A DNA stretch of 64,000 nucleotides from Phorcus lineatus (lineage: Eukaryota > Mollusca > Gastropoda > Trochida > Trochidae). The notes beneath the pieces are model-generated. The model had not been told where the DNA came from and made no database searches. It was given only the letters and a program-made list of their open reading frames with translations. The position numbers and the translations under genes are program-made. Below are positions 12,986 to 28,600 of this stretch, one piece after another. How positions within the stretch are numbered: the stretch's first letter is position 1; every line of letters starts with the position of its first letter. Location of the stretch: positions 47,075,402 to 47,139,401 of the forward strand of contig OV121086.1 of assembly GCA_921293015.1 (NCBI GenBank), read 5' to 3'.

Positions 12986-15900
12986 TGATTGGAAACCTGA
13001 CAATGGCCCGCGCCAATGATTCAAAAGTAATTTTGGGAAACTTATTTACAGCAGACAAAAAGACAAACCTGGATTGGTTGTATTTAGACATGTTAATGAG
13101 ACGCTTAATTTCGACTTTTTAACATTTATATGGCGGTTTTTCTAATTGTCATTGAAAATATGATTTTGGCATTTTAGATATAAAGATTTTCGGGAGGCAA
13201 TTGAACTTATCTCAGGACACATGATAGAAAATCATACAATCTCTTTGTCACTTTAAGGCCAATTTATTCAAACGACAAACGAGAGCACATTTTGTATAGT
13301 TTATTATTGCATATTTTATCTACTGAAACATAAATTTATCGACTAAAATGAAAACAATTTTCCTCCGCTGTTTGAAGTGGAGAATGAAAGGTTTTGTAAG
13401 GAAATCTTCACCTGCAATGAAAGACAAAACGCTGTAACCTTGCAGAAATCATACTGAACGGACGAAAATAATAATATATATGAGAAGGCACTTGTACAAC
13501 AAGTTGTAATGAAACCACACGCCTTGACTAATAATCCTAAATAATTGTCAATAGAACTACACATTAAGAACATATGCACCTGGAAGAAAGTATTGCAACA
13601 TAACTGTATTCTATATTTCTTCCTTGTTTATCAGAACTAATGAGGGTTTCCGATTCATATTCCGAGGTCTTCCGATATATAAATGACCAGGACGGAATGG
13701 AACTAACAGGTACACAATAGCTCATTGCATTGTTCGGTAAGAGGGTAGTTTTGTATCGACCTTTAATGATCATTGGGCTTAACCATATACTGTTTTTTTT
13801 ATTCTTGTTTTCATTTTTTCTTCAATAATTAGTGTAAGTCAGTACTTTAGTTCACCTTCACTAATCGACCATTGCTGCCTAACCGTAACAGTTTCGACTT
13901 TCAAATGTTGCTGTTACACAGGGGTTATGTCAAATACTCTTTGAAATGGTAAAATGGGCAATTAATGAACAAGTTGATGGTTTTAATATCTTCAGACATG
14001 ATTAAACCTGAAAGAAACACTTTGATATGACTAAGATAATTATCAATAGAGTATTAACAGCTCCTAATCAAGAGTCATTGAAAAAGATGTTGCATTATTT
14101 TATTCCAGGTGTATATAATCAACACACAACCAAAGAACTACTAATATTATTAATTGAGAAAATGTGTCTATACTAAAGCATTAATCAACCGGATATGTCA
14201 ATTGTTTATAGAAACGGTTGTCCATCATTCAAAACTTCTAATATGTCTTTGTAAAATTGTCCCAAGGCCAGTTTGAAATGTAAATTTTAAGAAAAACGAG
14301 ATAGGTCTCTTTCACTAGATTTTCTGTAGTTTTAAGACTTAAATTTAGAATGATTATAACAAAAACATATTAAACGCCGCAGACTTGATAATAAAGAAGT
14401 GTTTAATCAAAGAACCTGTCAGTTTCTAATGTCAATCAAAGGAATAAAAATAAGTAATTTTATGCTCGTTCCATTGCATTAGGATAAATAACATTCATAT
14501 TCAGAACTTCATACAGCCATCAACTTCTACGATAGGAGGTCTGAAGACGACTGTACAACAACCAATATGGTCAAACGTATCTCCAAGGGCCCCTGGGACT
14601 CCTCAATGATAGTTGTAATGTAAACTTAGTAAAAAGATTGTCACTGTTGATATTTCCTTCAAACACCAGGGTTAGATAATACAGAAAGAAATCTTACAAC
14701 ACGCCTTGGACATTGGCGAAAATTCAGTAGTGTTCCAAGTCTTTGATACTAGATGTAATGCAAAATGACCCAGAAGTCTGTTTAAGTAGATAGCCTGAGC
14801 CTAAAACAATAAGAGGGTTGCACTGATAGCAACTTCCGGTTTCGGAATATATAAAGACGTCGACATCATTATTGATGTCTTTAAAGAACATTATCAGATT
14901 AACATTATCAGATTAACATGATCGTCAGTCTTATCATTATATCGTTTGTCAAACAATTCGTAAATATTTGGAAAACTAGAATTGGTGAATGTTTGCGCAA
15001 TTTTAAAAACATTTGTTTAGCGTTTTCCAAAATGTTAAATGAATTAAATTGACAGAATTTGACATGATTCAGTTGCAGCAGATATGTGCAACAAGAGAAA
15101 TAATAAAAATGACCATAAATACAAACAGTCGTCAGGAGCAGTTCCTGTAAACTGTCCAACTTTACATCACCGGCTAAACGCTAGTCTCGTTCTGTCCACA
15201 TACACAATAATCAAAATATTTGACACCATTTCAGCAAAGAGGCAAATGAGATTTTTTTAAATATATGATTCTCAGATGCTTACTGTGTAAGAAAAGTTTA
15301 GTTGATATTTGAATCGTACCGATAATTATTAACACCAATGACGGAGTAAATTTCACTGTCATATCTTACTATGCTTACCTCCGTTTAAATTAGAGCATTT
15401 TCAAGCAGATTCCCCTATTGGACAAAATGCAACAGAAAGTAGCTGCCAAATATCAGCAAACAATAAAACTTCTTGAATGGAAAGTTTGCTCACAGTCAAG
15501 GATGCTGATGCTGGATTCAGCTGCCATTTTACATGACTCTGTTCTATCAAGAAGACCTTAGTGCACAGTTCACAGTCGAAAAAACACATGTACTAGGGTT
15601 CTTGGAGCATACGAAACTGACTGAGGCTATGTGAATGGTTACTGAATTCACAACATACAACGATTTCATCCAATCAGGCAACTCCATTTGTAGCCCAGAA
15701 AGTGCTCAAATTAGAACAGAGGTTAGAATTGGAAGGGCTACCTGTGTAGTGAGAGAATGTAACTAGTACCACCACAGCTGATTTGCAGCCCAATGAGCTC
15801 TGAGAAGTAGCATCAGAACTTTACAAATTTGATACAACCCTGACCAAAAACAAACTGAGGACTCTATGCAAAGTTATCTGAATAACTGACATTATGGCAT

Positions 15901-18900
15901 ATCATCAATATCAAAGTAGTCTTACTAAACTCTGATATCGTAGTATCTGAATATCTTATTTGTTCTAAAGACTCAAAAAAATTTCAAGGCAATCCTTGTG
16001 CAAACAATCCTATACCAAAATACTTTGTAAGGAAAAATTCAATGCAAATTCAAATTGTAAATACCCTAAAAATCAAAATAAATTAACAGCCACAACCTGT
16101 TCATGTTTACAAAAACTGAAGAAACAATCAACTCCTTTCAAACCCAAAGGACGTATAAAATATGGAAGAAATGACACTGGTATAAATCAGTGGGAAGTGG
16201 AAGTACATGACAGACAGGCTGTAGGTATGCAGGAAAACACCCAGCATATGATCACTTGTATACAGGAGACATAAACCAAGCACTTGTCTATGCCATTGCT
16301 GAGAGTGGCAAGACAAGTGGCTGACTAGAATAAAGTAACATATGGCATGTATGCTACAAACAAACACAAATATTCTCAGGAATGGTAACTATGATAATGC
16401 ATTCATGAGAAAATGAATCATTTTTTAAAATTCTGAAGCTATTTTTCTGCTGTGCTGTTTCATACTTTGGCCTAGAACAGCCTAAGGGTTGAACTGTTTA
16501 TACTTATACACTTGTTTGCTAAGGCTGCATAAAAAGTTAAATGTTTCTCAGGGAATTTTTAATTAAGTTTTGAGGGCAGAAGCACTTTGTCTTTAACTTT
16601 TTGTTGAAAATGATTAAATTTTACTTGCAGTCTGGAAATGCTGACAGTTTTCAAAACAGACTCACGCTCATTACTAGACATATTTTTATAGACAAATAGA
16701 TGATTGGGTTTCGCAAAAATGACACTGATTATTCAAATGATTTACTGAAATGTTAACAAAGATTTTTACCCGCACTAAAAAAAGTGACACACCAATGCCC
16801 ATGAAAGATTCTTTTTCTAAATATGATGCCTAATGAATAATTAGTTATGTTGTAATGTTATGTAAATACACTCAACAACCTATCTAGGGATATTGCCAAG
16901 GTGGTTACATGTTATGATGTAGCTGACCGTACACAATTCTTGACAAACAAATATCATCTCCAGTCCAACTAGATTAACCAGCCACCCTGTTCTTCATTGT
17001 TCATGCCTGAAATTACAAGATGCAACTTCCCTAGATGAAATCTTGATCTTGTAAGATAGCATTACACTATTTTAGATAAGAATAACATTAAGGGTATGAT
17101 CTTAAATTTTGCTCTCGATAACAGTATTTTCTCTGTAGATTGTTTTTGTACAAACATTAAACAACTGTATAAGAATATGATATGAACATCATTTCTTCCA
17201 ATTTTCTTACATGCATGATCACCAAGAAAAGAGAATATATGAAGTAAGGGTTGTTTCAGATTTAATTATTGACAAATCAGCATTTTCTTTAAAAAAAAGA
17301 AGTTATCTAAAGGAACAAATTCTGCAAAATCTGGACATCAAGATTAGATGACTTTGATCTTGAAAGGTCATTGATGGTCCCATAGGCTGTCCATGCAATA
17401 AACAATGCAACATTTCAATAACACAAACATTAGATTAAATCATATCATGGGATCTATGATATATGAACACTCAATACATTTCTTGATTGCCACATTGTAA
17501 GGATTTGATCACCCGTAAAGTCTTATTTTTCTGAAATCCATAAAAAGTGTCTGTAATTGAGACAGGTTATTCCGGAGTATCATAACAGGAATACAACATT
17601 TTTTATACTGAAAATATATTTCAAGGGTGTTAATCTGATATTCATCATAATGAAATCCACATAATTATCATAAGCATCATAAATAAGATTTCCACATTGC
17701 TACATCTGCATTCATAAATCTACTGATGATTAGTATTGGAGGTGAAGTCAAAAGTCTGAAACAATTATGGATGCCGGCAGCACCAAGCGACCGATGACAG
17801 GACGCCTGATGAGGTCCCATGCTATCAGCCTGACCTTATTGACCTCATGAGTAAAAACGACCTACTTGTGGTATGAAAGTTGGAAGTATGACATAATTTT
17901 TTCAAGTCAATTTTGACATTTTGGCAACAACAATAACTAGTAATTGACACGTGACACATCACTTGTGGTAATGTAAACAAATAGACATTGCAATTAGCAC
18001 TTTAACATCTTCACAAAAATATGGGTGTGCTAAAGTTTGGCTCTAAAATGTCTCTTAAAACATCAACATTTGTACCTGTATAGCATGCCAAAATGTTTTA
18101 CATATGATGCATAGTCTATCATATATTTTGAGGATATCAATGCCTGTTTGCTGAAAACAAAAGTTGCTGTTTGTGGAAATCTTACATTCTTTATCATTCA
18201 TCTTCATGACATGAGTGAAGTCATTTCACTACAAGTCTATTAGCAGTGCTGTTTTCAAAGATAAACATATTTCATTTGAAACTGATAAAAATGATTTTGG
18301 ATAACAACCAGAATCTCAAAGAAGTTTCTTCTCACACAAAATATAAAATCACTCGTTGACATATCTAAGTATGCCTTTTGGCAATCTTTAGACATAAGCA
18401 ACTTTTGTCAACATGATTTCATATATTTAGTTGAAGACACATGGCTTTCATTCACTATATCACAGACACGTAAAACATGTTCCCATTAATACTTGTGCAT
18501 TTAATATATGTGAAATATTTTTTATAATTAGGTGTCCTCAGTTATAAATACTTATCAAAAGTTCTTACAATTTCAATTATACATGGACAAAGAACACATA
18601 AAATGATGCAACAAATTAATCAAATCTGACAAAAAAATTCTCCAAAGGCAATTGAAGAAATGATACTATTTCATCGATGAATGTGATAAACTTATCAATT
18701 TGACTAAAATCTAATCTAATTGAGACTGAAATCATATAAACAACAAAGACAACAAAAACTCTTACTTCTCAGGTTTACATTGGTCGACAAAAAAGGCTAG
18801 CAGCCAATCAAAGCACTTGATGATGCATAACTGAGTTTTATTTTCTTCTGAACTCCGAAGACACAAAGTGCAATACAGAGACTTGTACGAGCACACATGT

Positions 18901-19560
18901 TAGACTAATTTTTGAAACTTATGCCTAGATTTTGGTGCAACTCCAACAGAAGCCATGGTAAGTTTCATAAACAAAGAATTTTGGACACAAATATATTAAA
19001 TCATAAAAATCCATAGAAATTAAATTTAATTGAATTGAACCTAATAACAGGCATGATACATGCCATGACAATTGGAGACTACATCATGGAAGAAGGTATT
19101 ACTACAGTATTCTTGACTTCAAGTCACCATGTCAGGTCAACTAATGGTGGTGATAAGAATCTCATTCTTTGGGTATAGGTTCAAAGCTCACATTATAAAC
19201 TTGTCACAAAGTGGACTTAGATTTGAATTATTGCACTCAGTGTAACCTAAAAACAGTAATGTGACTGCTTATTTCATAAATGTCATGTATTATGTAAGAA
19301 ATATCACCATATACCATTAATACATCTCTGTTACATCATATGATTACTATGTACCTTAATTTGCTTCTCCTTCACTTTGAAGACTGGAAATGTTTAAATC
19401 CGGCATTATGTTTTCTAAGGTACATTTTTGTGTATTTGTGCATCATTGTCAAACGGTTCTTCTTACATTTCACAAAATCTTAATCAAGTTCCCAAAAAGT
19501 GTTAAAATGGGCTTGAATATCGGTAGGATTATAATCTCAAAATTCAAAATCCCATTTTTG
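12986..19560. other. Gene-poor AT-rich intergenic sequence
   Basis: No exon with paired splice sites or a recognisable protein was found on either strand. Open frames here are short and of biased composition. It leads into the 3' end of ASZ1. Confidence 0.5.
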
Positions 19561-19562
19561 GT

Positions 19563-19568
19563 TTTATT
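19563..19568 (-). terminator. Poly(A) signal of ASZ1
   Basis: AATAAA on the minus strand about 95 bp past the ASZ1 stop codon; the nearest one downstream. Confidence 0.5.
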
Positions 19569-19660
19569 GAATACATTCATAAATGCTAAGATTAAATCTC
19601 AAATAATGACACTGTGACCTTCAGTGTGAATGAGTTAATGTTGGTCTGAAGTGGCTGTGT

Positions 19661-22600
19661 TCAAGTTTTGAAAAACAAAGCTGTTCCCTTTTCTACGATG
19701 TCATCCTTTTTAAACCATGTCACTGCCACAGTTGTGACAACAAACGAAGCTGCTACGAGCTTAAACAACCGATGTGAGCGCCCTGATTTAGCTTGAGAAG
19801 ATTTAGTTATCATGTCTGGAGGGTCGATATTCAATGTCTTCATTTCCTGCAACAAAATAAAACATGTGTATCAATAGCAAGGTTGCAAGGACCCACAACA
19901 TTTTGACTATGCATTGCTGTTATATCTGGCAATTTTGGCATGAATGAGTAAACTCATTATGAAATAATCACAATTAAATAATTAATTAAAATTGTTCTTG
20001 CAACAGTTAATAAAATCTAAGTTTATGGGAATATGGGTTGCCATCAGTACCTAGAAAGTCAAATTATTTGTGAACATCCATTATACAAGTGATCACATTT
20101 TTCAAAGTGTTTGTCCTCTTTTGTACTTAAACATTCCAGTCATCCTTTAAAGTTTTGTGGGGGAGGGGTTGAAAAATTCCTATTTCCACTTAACCGATTA
20201 CAGAAAGAACACTATAAGCTTTATTTGGATTCAGAAGAGACGTTCCTATCTACAACATGGTGACAAGTACCAAATACTCCTTATTTTCATTCATAATACT
20301 TGCTAACTGCTTCATTGTATATAGATCTGATCCAAGAGCAACAATAATTGTAAACGGTGTCAGCAATAGATGTCATACTTTATTTACACTTTTTATTTCA
20401 CCAAAGTGTTTAGATGTTTATAGAGTGTATCCAACTCCAGTAAAGGCTTGACTCTGTTTAGTCTGGAGACCACATTTTAGAATGCTTGAGATGTTTTCTT
20501 TATTTTTTTATCTGGCCCTAAACAAGGATTCAGTTTGGAACACTTGCAGATTCATGTTTATATCAAACACCAACTTGGTTTATTTATTTTGGGGAAGTGA
20601 TAGCCGCTGATGACCATGGAATTGCTCATTAACAAGTCATTAAGTAAATTGACTAATTAAGATTTCATGGACATGATCAAAGGCAGATAGTTTACACTCA
20701 GATATTAATTGCAGTGATTACTTTATAATGAAATATAGTGCAATCATTTTAAACTGACTTGTTAAACATAGTTTTAAAAAATTCTGATGAAAAAACAAAT
20801 TATCATTTGGTGCAAATTATTATCATCATCTATACACATAAGAACATTAACTTCATAGTTCAAAACTTGGCCAAAAAGTTATTTCAAGTAATAAGGAATA
20901 TCATCAACATACCTACTTTAAAACAAGAAATAGAAAGAAGTTTTAGAGATAATATTCAAAGTTGATCACAATTTTCTACTGAAGAAATCAGTCATAATTC
21001 ACCCACCAACCATTAAAGGCACACAGTCGCTCTCAGCCAATGTTAACCCTCTCAATACCAAGAAACCAGACCCCAACTATGTTTATGAGACTGATTTCAG
21101 GCCTGTAAGGATGAAAGGGTTAGAAGATGGTAAGATATACCTGAAGGTTCAATCAATAAGTGGTTAACCCTCTGTCTGGCAACAAGAATATACCTTACCG
21201 ATGTGAGTCGAGTTTTCAACCGACTGATTTCCTTTTCGAGAGCTTGAACATTTTTCAAGGCATCCTGAGTGTGCTTGTGAAGCTGCCTTGGCCCCGTGCC
21301 ATCCTGCAGGGAAATAGATCACTGAAATTAACACCTGTCACTCATGCTGTTTACAGCAGGCCTGAGCAACACCCTTTATCATACACACTATCATATGTAT
21401 TCGACACATAACTGGGTAATAACTGTATAACACCCTGTCTGTACCAGTGAGAAAATAAGACTGTGGCTCCCTGACACTTTACTTGAACATACTTCAGGAG
21501 CGATAATGCCTGTTCAGTAAATATGTAAAAAATATGAAAATTGTACAGTCGACAACCGTAATATAACCTTTTTATGATAAGACCACTTCCCTCACTGTAT
21601 TGTTCTCATTTTTTCAAACTTGATGTCCGAGGTTCAGACTGAATATTGAGTGGTCTTACAGGTAAAAGTTCCCATTGAATAATTGAGGCATGAATAACCG
21701 GACACTTAGTAAGACTAGAATAGGTTTTTCTTTCAAAACACACTGTATTAAAATTTGATTTAAGCAATCTAAATGTTCGATTAATGATTGAGACTTGAAA
21801 TCATACCATCCATCTATGAACATGTTTTTACTAACACAATTGTAAGGCATACCATTATACAAGTGGTTCAAAGGAAAGATAAGTATCGTATCATACTTGG
21901 TTTAACAGATGATTATACTCGAATGTATCAGGATAACTAATCTATTCAAGTGCATTTAAAAAAACCCAAAGCTGTGACTTTACTAAAAAGTCAATGAAAA
22001 GACGTTTAATTTTTTCAAACATTGGACAAAGGAAACCTATGGTGGCTGACTACTTATTGGACACCCCTTTTAATGATCGTTTGTACGAAGAATGTCAAAA
22101 TCAAACCTTAAATAAAATAAAAGTATTACAGTAAACAATAACAGTTTGTTTATGAAACTACATGACTTTCAACCAAATTAAAAAATATTCAATATATCCA
22201 TGGGAAACACCTGTTGAACGATTTAAGGGGAGATACACTCAAATCATGTAAAAAGATCATTACAATAGAGAAAGAACTACAGATAAGAGTAGATGCTCAT
22301 CCTGTGCTGTCTCCTCTCCCTTTTAAAGCCTCAACTGCACAGCTCTTAAGAGTGCATGAGAAAAAGCTCCGTTTTTAATGTGTGAAGATAAGATAAATGA
22401 GACTTGGGTTATGGACAATGATAAGTTTGTTTAGAAAGCAAAATCTTGACAGGTAATGTTTTTTCTTTCAGACTGTGTTGAAAGCTTTGTGCTTTTTCAT
22501 GTTTTAATGATGTATAGGAATATGAGGTTTCTGTTAGACATGGTAAAACATGAACATGGAAAGATAACAAAATACAGAAATAAAATTGGAAGGCTGAAAG

Positions 22601-25600
22601 ACAAAGCTTGAAATTAACACCTTTGCCAGTGATTTAATTAGGGTTCAAGCAGTCGGAGTGGCCAAAAGCAAGTTATCAGAATTAGTTGAAAATAGAGCCA
22701 CTGGCTCTGTAGCTCATCTGACCTTAATTAATATATCATATAAGGGCGTCACAACATCCCCATGTTTTGGCCAAAGGGTGACCAATTCCATGATTAAAAT
22801 TCAATAGCTTAGCAGTCTAAACACAACATTTCTTGGCATTGTAATATTGAATAAAAGACTATAAAAAGGGGTTTTAGGGTGTGGCCCTTATGAGGGCCAC
22901 CAACAGGGTCATTAATTCCACTATTCAAAATAAAAATTGCCTTAGGAGCCTTTATGTTTTAACTTTCTGGGCCTATTCGTAAGATGATAAAAACATTTTT
23001 TAGGGCGTGGCCCGTGTTGCCCTTGGTAGAGGCCACAGAGTCACCAATTCTTCAACTGATAATCTCCATAGGCACAAGATTCTCCAGAGTCTGTGTTTAA
23101 TGTGAAATAAAAAAAGCATAAAGTTTACAAACAATGGACGGACAGAGACGCAACAGTCCATAAGCCAATCACACTTTCCAAGCCAGATGAGCTATAAGGG
23201 GGAAAATCCAGGTAAAGAAAAGCTTATACAGAATAGAATTCCAGCAGACACTGAAAGGGGTTATGGACTTAAAACTGAATGGCTTCTTACATAGGAATAA
23301 TCTACTGTATTTCTCTCAAATGTGCTTAATGAATATTTCCCTTGAAAAAAAGCTCACAGTATTGCGTTTTAGAATGTTTGTAAAAGCTTCAAAGAAGTAT
23401 TATTCATTGTAACATAAACATTATGTTGGGAAACATAATTCTAAGTAATGTTTACATGGAAACTGCCAAAGGTAAAGTAGGAATAAGTTGAAAACCCCAA
23501 AAGGCACAACTAAACATGAAATTGTTCGATAAAAAAGGTTTCAATGACCTAGGTCTCTGGTTTTTGAGTTCTTTCTCTATTACTCATTTTAATTTGTATT
23601 TACATGGAAACGACCAAAAATAGATTTAGAAAGAAGTTGAAAACCCAAAAAGGCATCACAACACGAAGATTTTTCCCTATTACGGAGTTTCAATGAGCTA
23701 TGCCTTATAGTTTTTGACATCTGGTTTGGAAAAAAATAATTCATGTTTCGTTTCCGTGGAAACAGTCAAAAATGAATGTAGGAAGAAATTGAGAACCCCG
23801 AAAGGCACCACTACACCTGATGATTTTTTATCATAGCCATGAGCTAGGTTTTGGTTTTTTCAGTTCTAGTCTGGAAATATTTTTTAATGGAATGTTTCCA
23901 TTGAAACTGCCAAAGATTGAAAATCAATAGGATGAAAACCCTAAAAGGCACCAATATGTGTTGAAACTGTTCCATATAGCACACTTTTATGAGCTAACCC
24001 TTCCGGTCTTTTATAACAAAGTCTAAGTTGTTTATACATGGAAACGGCAAAAAAAATAAATTTAGGAAGATGTTGACAATCCCAAAAGACACCACTAATC
24101 ATTATGATTGTTCCATAGACCAAGTTTCCATGAGCTAGGGCTTGAGGTTTCATACTTCTGGTCAAGAAAAGAAAAACTGGACGGATTGACTGACAGAGGT
24201 CATTTCTACATCCGCCAAAAACTTTGTTTGGTGGTGATAATTAACTTAAAAGCAAAAGTCTTTATGTCTTCACACCTGTCATGAGTGTCAAGTTTACCTG
24301 TTCCCAGATAACATTGTCAACTGATGTAAAATTGTGTTTCTCTCAATTGATAGTGAAGGATCATGTGCCTTAGATGATAAATTATCAGAAAATACCTCTG
24401 GACTGCAATTGTAACAATTCAAGGTGTATTATAGATTTAATCATAGAAGAGTATTCTCCCTTTCTCAACATGATAGATACGGGCAACAGTTAATAACAGA
24501 CTAAAGTTTCACAAAAAAGGTCCACTGCTAATTTTACTGTCTAGGTAAAGCATGCTCATAAAAATGTGTGGAGAAGCTCTTTTTATAAATGTATAAAGAA
24601 GTGACATACAACAATTTGTGAATTGATTCTATTTAAAACTGTAGACACACATCATTAATTCTCTAAAATGAACTATCTTTGCTACCCTGATAAGATCACA
24701 ATTGACTGAGAAAGGTGTCAATTAATTCCCAACTCTTTGCAGGGGAGAAATTCATTTAGCGCTTAATGCCTCTTATAAAAACTCTTTCTGTTAAAGTGTT
24801 CATTTAAACTAAAGATTCATAACAATTCTAAAGCTTTGAGAGAGAGGTTTTTGACCTTGGTCTGCATTTGTGTTGGGATCAAAACAAAATCTACATTCAT
24901 AATCAACATAAAAAATCATTCACATATTAGGGGATAAAAAGTAAGAGTTAGGGTTAGAAATTCTTAATTTGATATACATTAGCCAGTAACATCAATTTAA
25001 ATACTTTTTACTTTTTGTGAAGACAAACAAAAATACTTCAAGGGAATTGCACCTGTCAGAATCAGATTGCTAAAAGATACTTTATCAAGACAACGATCAT
25101 GCACCTCTCTTCTTAAATTGATAAAATTCACTTACGCGAACATCTGCGAGTATATTTGGATGAGCTTTGATCTGCTCCGACACGTAGCCGACAGTACTGC
25201 CGATGTAGCAGAGGTGTTTGGAGATGTTGGCCACCATTGCTATAGCATCAGGACAGCTGCAGAAGAAATACAACAGTATAATGGAGATACATACATTTAT
25301 AAAATGGAGATTAATTTTGAAACTCCTCTTGAGCTGTCTTGAACATTTCAACTCAACTACTCTTTGCTCAATTTTCACAACAAGACATAACTTGCGGAAG
25401 TCCTTGACCTCCTTTCACAAAGCCTAAGGTGATCACAAGTCCTTAAGGTAACCTTAGTGCAATGTTAAAGCATGAGAGTTAAGGTAAACCTTAGTAAAGG
25501 TTTCTTTGTGAAAGGATCCCTAACTAATTTAAGCTTTGCAATATTTCCCAAACTTTTCAGTTTTCCAAGTTACTGTCTTCAAACTGGATAGTCCTTTCAG

Positions 25601-28600
25601 AACTCCTATAGGGATGAGAAACTATAAAGGAAGATGGCACTGCATCAAACCATAAATTTTGGCACACAGCTGAAGGGCACATATCAAACAGTGACAGAGA
25701 CTGTAAATTTACAGGGAAACTGACTTGCCTAATCTTTTCAATATGAATCAGTTCATAACCCACAGGTCTCTAAATATCCTGATTATTTCCTTTCAAAGTG
25801 GCCACGAAGAATGGATTTATACTATTTTATTCAGCAGCTAAAGAGTTATATTGACATCAAGTAACTATATATCTTCGATTTGAAAGATTGTTGAAATTTC
25901 CATGTCAACAACAATTAGACCAAATATGCATCAGATCCTGAAGAAACAATTATGAAAGTAGTTAACAGCTCAATCAGTAAATCTTGAAAAAAGTTACAGC
26001 TCAATTAGTAAATCTTGAAATAGGTAGCAGCTCAATTAGTAAATCTTGAGAGGTAACTTACCAAGTAAATCTTGAAATAGGTAACAGCTCAATTAGTAAA
26101 TCTCAAACTATTCAAACTCAACCTACCCTATGTGTTTGTTGCATTGCACAGAAATCAGACTTGAGGTATCCCACTCCTTCTTGTGAACTATCTCGATTGC
26201 GTCTAGAATCTTTTTCCGGATACCTATTTGTGAGAGTCCCATCTGTGCAAAACAGAAAAGCATTTGCTCTTATTACTAGAGGTGTGATGTAAAGAAATTT
26301 CACGATATGATACGTATCACGATATCTCATTATGATACGATTCAAAACAATACAGTCGTGATACACAATTCTCAGGGATTTTTGATAACAATAAAGATTA
26401 ATTTTTGACAAACACCTTGCTTTTAGGGGCAACAATATGTATCATAATACAAAGACCGTATCATGATACATATCATAAGTATCATGATTCTCTGTATGAT
26501 ACATTCTCACAGCTCTAATCATTCAAAAATATCTTGCCAGTCAAGTGCTTCAGACCATGCATATCTTGAACTGTTGTACAATCGTCATACTCTAATCGTT
26601 TTAAGGCAACTGAACAACCCCTCCAAACTCTTTTGAGTACAGAGAAATCATTACATTACAACTGACAACATTTGTGACACCAAGGAGGTCCGACTGAAGG
26701 TCGTCCCCTATCTGTATTTATTCCAAATAGGGGTTAGTCATGACTATGAATCATTTGCACATCAACGATATTGTTTCCAACTTACATTTATCAAATCCTG
26801 TTCGTTGAATCTCAAGAAGTTGAAGAAATCGACTTGCTGCTCATTGAATAGAGGAATTAGCTTTCCAAGTTCAAGGCCATAGAGAAAGACTTCTAGTTCC
26901 CCATGCCGACGCTCAACAGGTCTGAAAGAAGGAAGAAAAGAAATGTTATCTTAAAATGAAACCTCAACAGGCCGATATTCCTAGTTTTCTTTAAACAACA
27001 TTCCAACAAAGGTTATTTGAAAGAGCAAAGTTATTTTTGAAGTGTTAAAAACATGCATCCCAAGTGGAGCAGGTTGTGTAGTGGTCAGCGCGCTGGCCTC
27101 TCATGCAAACGGCCCGAGTTCGAATCCAGGTGGAGACACCAAACATTTGTGACCCGGGCTTTACACTGAGTTGTGTCCTTGCGCAAGTCACTTCATCCAC
27201 ATTGCACCCAGTCCACCCAGCTGTACAATTGAGTACCTGAATGTGGGATGTATGGACTTATATGGTCGCGCCAAGCGCTTAGTAGCTGCATAGAAAGTAC
27301 AATTCCTTCAGGGTATTAAATGTGTATCGCTTTGATCATGCTTTGGATGGACTATAGCGCACAATAAGTACCCATTTATTATTATTATGATAACTAGAGC
27401 ATTAGTGAGCGCATCTCACTCATATATCCATGCTTCCAAAAATTGGTTACAGAAGCTAGTGATACAGAAATTGCATTAAAGGGCCACATAGTATGTTGAT
27501 ACAAATTAGAAAATAGTGCCAAAAATCCATCTCGTTAAAAGATCTTTACATAATTTTTCGCCAATTTTTTAGACCCCAAATAAGCCGAGAAATCTAACTA
27601 ATTAGTAATGGTGTTTCCCGTGTCTATAAATAGATCGACTTTATTATTTTATTGCGCAAAGCATTGTGGTCGTAGTTGGCTCTCATCCTTTAAACAAAAT
27701 AACCACGTGGGGACAGAAAAGAGAAGCAGGGTACAGTTTAAACGACGATAGACCAGAAGGGAGACAAGTTGGTCGACAAAAGGAAAGTCAAAACGGCGAA
27801 ACATATTTATGATTTATTTGAAAGTCAAACTCGCTTTACTTTAAGTTTGATTCGTTTTAATATGGGCAGGTTACTTGACTATTCATATTGAGCGAGCCCA
27901 TTGTACGTTGTTTTCAATTAAATACATCATGATCAAGTTGATGCCGAAGTAACTGTTACAAAACTTTTTGATTTCCATAGAGCAAGGCGAGATAATTAGC
28001 ATAAGCCCGTCTTGTGACAACTGAATCTATTATAATTTCTTAGTCTTCGACGGAACAAGGATCTTTGTAATTTGCATATGTAACGTGAATATGTTTAATA
28101 TTAAATTAACAACAACAACATCCTTGTTCTGTTTTGCAAGTTTTGGTCACCTTTTTGTGTTAAAAAAATTATGGTTATTTCTTTTCACGAATTTCAAGTG
28201 TTTATGATATTTTAAGAAAAGAAATTGTATTTGTTTATTTGTTATCACTAAAACCCGAGCTTGCGTAGTACACAGGAAAGGAATATCCGCGTAATGACAT
28301 CATATTTCATTAGCGCGCGCTACTCGTGCGGGTGAAATATAATTACACCAATTTGTCGTGGTATATATACTATTTCTCACATATTATGTTGTAGCTGAAA
28401 CAATTATCTATCAATTGATATAATTTTAAGCGTTTTTGAAAAAATGTTGTATTAGAAACACTAACATACTCAATGGCCCTTTAAGTCTTTCTGGTTCTTT
28501 TAAAGAAAATTCAGGCAGAGATTATCAGAGAGCAAATTATTGTTTGAAGTTACAAAAGCATGCAAGTCAAATACAGTCAATAATGACTTTAAGGGACAAT

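Noticed and set aside
27066-27140. A functional tRNA gene
   Set aside because: A and B boxes are present, but the sequence does not close a cloverleaf acceptor stem and continues into a SINE body and ATT tail.
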